From Desulfuromonadaceae bacterium (GTDB taxonomy: Bacteria; Desulfobacterota; Desulfuromonadia; Geobacterales; Pseudopelobacteraceae), in assembly GCA_028686145.1 (NCBI GenBank), contig JAQUCQ010000163.1, positions 1 through 7,436 on the forward strand: DNA of 7,436 nt, read 5' to 3'. The position numbers were made by a program, and so were the translations under genes. The notes beneath the pieces were generated by a model that was not told where the DNA came from, made no database searches, and was given only the letters and a program-made list of their open reading frames with translations. Positions 5,713 through 7,436 of the stretch are shown here, in pieces (position 1 is the stretch's first letter; every line of letters begins with the position of its first letter).

Positions 5713-5744
5713 TTGGTGAATTATCAAAATGAATTGGTATTACG

Positions 5745-6098
5745 ATGACTAATGTAACAACACTGGCGATAATATTATTCTTTTCATCGCTTGCATACGG
5801 GACAGTCTACTCTTGGCGTGCTTCTAATGGTGTTGTGCATTATACCAACAAGGAATATGAAATCCCTGCACACTATAGGGCAAAAGCTAAGGCTCTGTAT
5901 AATGAATTTGGTAGTACTCCTCCTCATGGCGTTCAGCAGACCATTCAGAACATCCCTCCGCCACCTGAAGCTGTGGAAGCTGTGGAAGCTGTTGACCAAG
6001 CTAAAGTGATAGAAGCTCCTGCCGATGGTCAAGTAAGAGCTAGGCAACACGATAATAAGCGAACTGGACTATACAAAAGGAAAGGATTTATAGATTGA
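5745..6098 (+). CDS. Secreted DUF4124-domain protein
   Basis: The protein has 117 residues. A signal peptide covers about residues 1-19 (hydrophobic LAIILFFSSLAYG) with probable cleavage just before the mature domain. VYSWRASNGVVHYTNKE (21-37) is the DUF4124 core, a short beta motif with a conserved aromatic-Trp, a Gly-Val and a His/Tyr-Thr-Asn, common in small exported proteins of Geobacter and other Proteobacteria. Its function is unknown. Residues 71-84 form a Pro-rich then Glu-Ala-Val repeat linker, and the tail is basic (KRTGLYKRKG). ATG 5745 is the only normal start in the frame, since TGA 5730-5732 closes it upstream, but it lacks a clear ribosome binding site. There is no Cys, hence no heme or lipid anchor. 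It sits between two cytochrome units, and a link to them is not shown. Confidence 0.72.
   Translation: MTNVTTLAIILFFSSLAYGTVYSWRASNGVVHYTNKEYEIPAHYRAKAKALYNEFGSTPPHGVQQTIQNIPPPPEAVEAVEAVDQAKVIEAPADGQVRARQHDNKRTGLYKRKGFID
5967..5993 (+). repeat. Three tandem 9-bp repeats in the DUF4124 gene
   Basis: GAAGCTGTG occurs at 5967-5975 and 5976-5984, and GAAGCTGTT at 5985-5993, encoding Glu-Ala-Val three times. As in the collagen-like tract of the decaheme gene, the unit keeps the reading frame, so copy-number change would only alter linker length. Confidence 0.85.
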
Positions 6099-6138
6099 GA
6101 ACAAACTTGATGCCAACTAAGCGAGAAAGGCCTGTCAC

Positions 6139-6167
6139 TGGGCAATAAATGAGAAAAAGTGTATAAT
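6139..6167 (+). promoter_or_regulatory. Sigma-70-type promoter for the triheme cytochrome gene
   Basis: TGGGCA (6139-6144, four of six consensus bases), a 17-base spacer and a perfect TATAAT (6162-6167) predict a start near 6174 and a leader of about 42 bases. Together with the terminator at 6602-6646 this makes the triheme gene a likely single-gene transcription unit. Confidence 0.55.
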
Positions 6168-6215
6168 TTATTAAAATAGTCGTAAATAATTTAACAGATA
6201 TTATCCGGGGGGTAA

Positions 6216-6527
6216 ATGAAAGTAATTAAAGGTAGCTTCATGCTTGGTGTGCTTGTGTTACTGTTCTCTTCAGTCTGCTTTGCCGGTGAAGGTCCGGAGA
6301 TAATAATCTTGCATGCATCAAAGGGTGATGTTGATTTTACACATTGGCAGCACCAGACAGACTTGGGTGATGACTGCAGCAAGTGCCACGCGGATGAGCC
6401 GGGGAAAATCACTGAACTCGGGAGAGACTGGGCCCATAATACGTGCCTGGGGTGTCACTTGAAGGCTCCCATAGGCTCAAAGAAAGGTCCTACGCTGTGT
6501 TTCGGGTGTCACAATAAGCCGAAGTAG
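6216..6527 (+). CDS. PpcA-like triheme periplasmic cytochrome c (c7 type)
   Basis: The protein has 103 residues with a signal peptide ending near CFA-GEG (residue 23), leaving about 80 mature residues. It aligns by eye with Geobacter PpcA: a start like DIVLKAKNGDVKF becomes EIIILHASKGDVDF, followed by THWQHQ for the His pair of PpcA (His 17 and 20). Three CXXCH sites start at residues 54, 77 and 95, and DWAHN carries the remaining axial His (74). PpcA family members move electrons through the periplasm to outer-membrane complexes. Differences from PpcA are four extra residues between the second and third sites, loss of the Met near heme III, and more Asp/Glu (about 11) than Lys/Arg (about 9), whereas PpcA is strongly basic. 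Translation probably uses a G-run (GGGGGGT, 6207-6213) unusually close to the ATG. Confidence 0.9.
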   Translation: MKVIKGSFMLGVLVLLFSSVCFAGEGPEIIILHASKGDVDFTHWQHQTDLGDDCSKCHADEPGKITELGRDWAHNTCLGCHLKAPIGSKKGPTLCFGCHNKPK

Positions 6528-6601
6528 TAGTAGGTTGAGAGCGTTTACCCAATAATCTTGGAGTCCCACTTCCGTCTTTAATTTTGCATACGGATATACC
6601 G

Positions 6602-6646
6602 CCGGACCAAAAAACTGCTGTGTAATGTTTTTTGGTCCGGTTTTTT
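6602..6646 (+). terminator. Rho-independent terminator after the triheme cytochrome gene
   Basis: CCGGACCAAAAAAC (6602-6615) pairs exactly with GTTTTTTGGTCCGG (6627-6640) around an 11-base loop, and six T residues follow (6641-6646). It is the only hairpin in the window with a full classical T-run. It lies 74 bases after the stop codon. Confidence 0.92.
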
Positions 6647-6915
6647 GTATTGGTGATCTAGTATTTAAAAAAGCTTCCAGTTTCAATAATCTATTTACTC
6701 GAAACTAACCGTTACCATTGCTTAAACTCGTTTTTTGAATAGTGTGCATGATATTTAAACAGGCACTTCTCTATGTAATCGTAATTCTCTTAATCCATTG
6801 GGCATTTATTTTTTTACCCCGCCGAAATTTAATCTTTGCTGACTCTCATTGTCCTGCAAAAAATAATAGAATTCATGGCATTTTTCAGATAGAGTGCAAA
6901 AACTGAGTATCTCTC
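6647..6915. other. Non-coding AT-rich spacer
   Basis: Between the terminator and the sigma-54-like site I see no coding region with a credible start, ribosome site and protein-like composition on either strand, no tRNA and no clear repeat. The minus-strand open frame over 6829-7155 overlaps the real FGE-fold gene and has no family resemblance. Confidence 0.5.
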
Positions 6916-6931
6916 TGGCTGCTTTTGTGCC
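6916..6931 (+). promoter_or_regulatory. Candidate sigma-54 promoter for the FGE-fold gene
   Basis: TGGC (6916-6919) and GTGC (6927-6930) give GG and GC exactly 10 bases apart, the RpoN spacing. The match is weaker than at 308-323, because the CACG part and the first T of TTGC are missing. The predicted start near 6942 leaves about 26 bases with GGAGG (6955-6959) before ATG 6968, a sensible leader. Confidence 0.4.
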
Positions 6932-6967
6932 GCTTGGTGATCCAATCCATTAACGGAGGAAATAATC

Positions 6968-7436
6968 ATGAAGATGTATGCACACACAGTAAAAGATGTC
7001 TGCGCTTTTGTGCTGATAGCGCTTGTCATGCTGCCGATATCCATTGCATATGCTGCTACGGATAAAGATGTCGATTCCGCCACCGATATTGTTTTGGTGC
7101 CGGTAAAGGGAGGCTGCTTCCAGATGGGAACTAAGGAAGATAAATCACTGCACAAAGTCTGCGTCAGCGATTTTTACATAGGGAAGTATGAAGTGACACA
7201 AGGACAATGGCAGGCGGTCATGGGCAGCAATCCCTCAAGATACAGTTCGTGTGGAAGTGACTGCCCGGTGGACCAAGTCAGCTGGTATGATATTCAGGAA
7301 TTTATCAACAAGCTGAATTCCAAGGGAGACAGGCAATACCGCTTGCCAACCGAGGCTGAATGGGAGTATGCAGCCCGTAGCGGCGGTAAGGACGAGAAGT
7401 ATTCAGGTGGCAACGATGTGGGGGCTGTCGCATGGT
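6968..7436 (+). CDS. Secreted FGE-sulfatase-domain (SUMF1-like) protein, 3' end cut by window
   Basis: 156 complete codons are visible, with no stop before the edge. ATG 6968 has GGAGG 8 bases upstream. A signal peptide (hydrophobic AFVLIALVMLPISIAYA) is cleaved near residue 29. From residue 41 the sequence follows the FGE-sulfatase domain: VLVPVKGGCFQMGT, then HKVCVSDFYIGKYEVTQGQW, NPSRYSSC, CPVDQVSWYD and YRLPTEAEWEYAAR. Proteins of this group that are exported by Geobacter are often annotated as formylglycine-generating enzyme family members. The catalytic Cys pair of true FGE lies near the C-terminus, outside this window, so enzyme activity cannot be judged, and many such proteins use the fold only for binding. 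Four Cys at 50, 65, 95 and 99 could form disulfides. The upstream terminator shows that it starts a separate unit. Confidence 0.88.
   Translation, partial: MKMYAHTVKDVCAFVLIALVMLPISIAYAATDKDVDSATDIVLVPVKGGCFQMGTKEDKSLHKVCVSDFYIGKYEVTQGQWQAVMGSNPSRYSSCGSDCPVDQVSWYDIQEFINKLNSKGDRQYRLPTEAEWEYAARSGGKDEKYSGGNDVGAVAW

Noticed and set aside
4762..7436. Diversity-generating retroelement targets, since DUF1566 and FGE-type lectin-like folds are common targets
   Set aside because: No reverse transcriptase, template repeat or duplicated variable region is visible, and the C-terminus of the FGE-fold protein is outside the window.
1..7436. CRISPR arrays, tRNA or rRNA genes, insertion sequences
   Set aside because: No spaced direct repeats, cloverleaf sequences, transposase frames or terminal inverted repeats were seen on either strand.

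Overview
The window looks like a chromosomal segment from a Geobacter-type bacterium (Geobacterales/Desulfuromonadota). Three kinds of multiheme c-type cytochrome lie on one strand: a decaheme OmcA/MtrC-type lipoprotein, a lipoprotein with the CxxxxCH...CxxCH signature of Geobacter cytochromes, and a PpcA-like triheme periplasmic cytochrome. The partial regulator with a Fis-type helix-turn-helix, the sigma-54-like promoters and the secreted DUF4124, DUF1566 and FGE-sulfatase-fold proteins fit the same lineage. The assignment is by recognition of families, not by database search. All supported genes are on the + strand.

Layout: (1) 1-142, the 3' end of a regulator of the NtrC/sigma-54 activator type. 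(2) 143-830, an AT-rich region with an inverted repeat, a very good -24/-12 promoter and a small cysteine-rich protein gene (337-552), then a leader with a strong but apparently unused ribosome binding site. (3) 831-3155, the decaheme outer-surface cytochrome with a collagen-like linker after its lipobox, followed by two perfect hairpins. (4) 3243-3711, a non-coding stretch with stem-loops, an inverted repeat and a promoter. (5) 3712-4638, a lipoprotein with up to eight hemes, three of them at non-standard heme motifs. (6) 4762-5475, a DUF1566 lipoprotein with no terminator between it and the cytochrome before it, then an 18-bp perfect hairpin. (7) 5745-6098, a secreted DUF4124 protein. (8) 6216-6527, a PpcA-like triheme cytochrome with its own sigma-70-type promoter and a textbook terminator. 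(9) 6968 to the end, a secreted FGE-sulfatase-fold protein cut by the window edge.

Working model (inference): the triheme protein carries electrons in the periplasm, and the two heme lipoproteins act at or beyond the outer membrane, with the decaheme protein as the likely terminal surface reductase. No outer-membrane beta-barrel porin and no large periplasmic partner cytochrome are visible, so this is not a complete MtrCAB-like or porin-cytochrome conduit. The separate promoters and terminators suggest several transcription units rather than one operon. The most unusual points are the 1+5+4 heme distribution with a collagen-like stalk in the decaheme protein, the CX12CH, CX4CH and CX3CH sites in the second cytochrome, and a sigma-54 promoter whose predicted start lies almost on the start codon of the small cysteine-rich gene.
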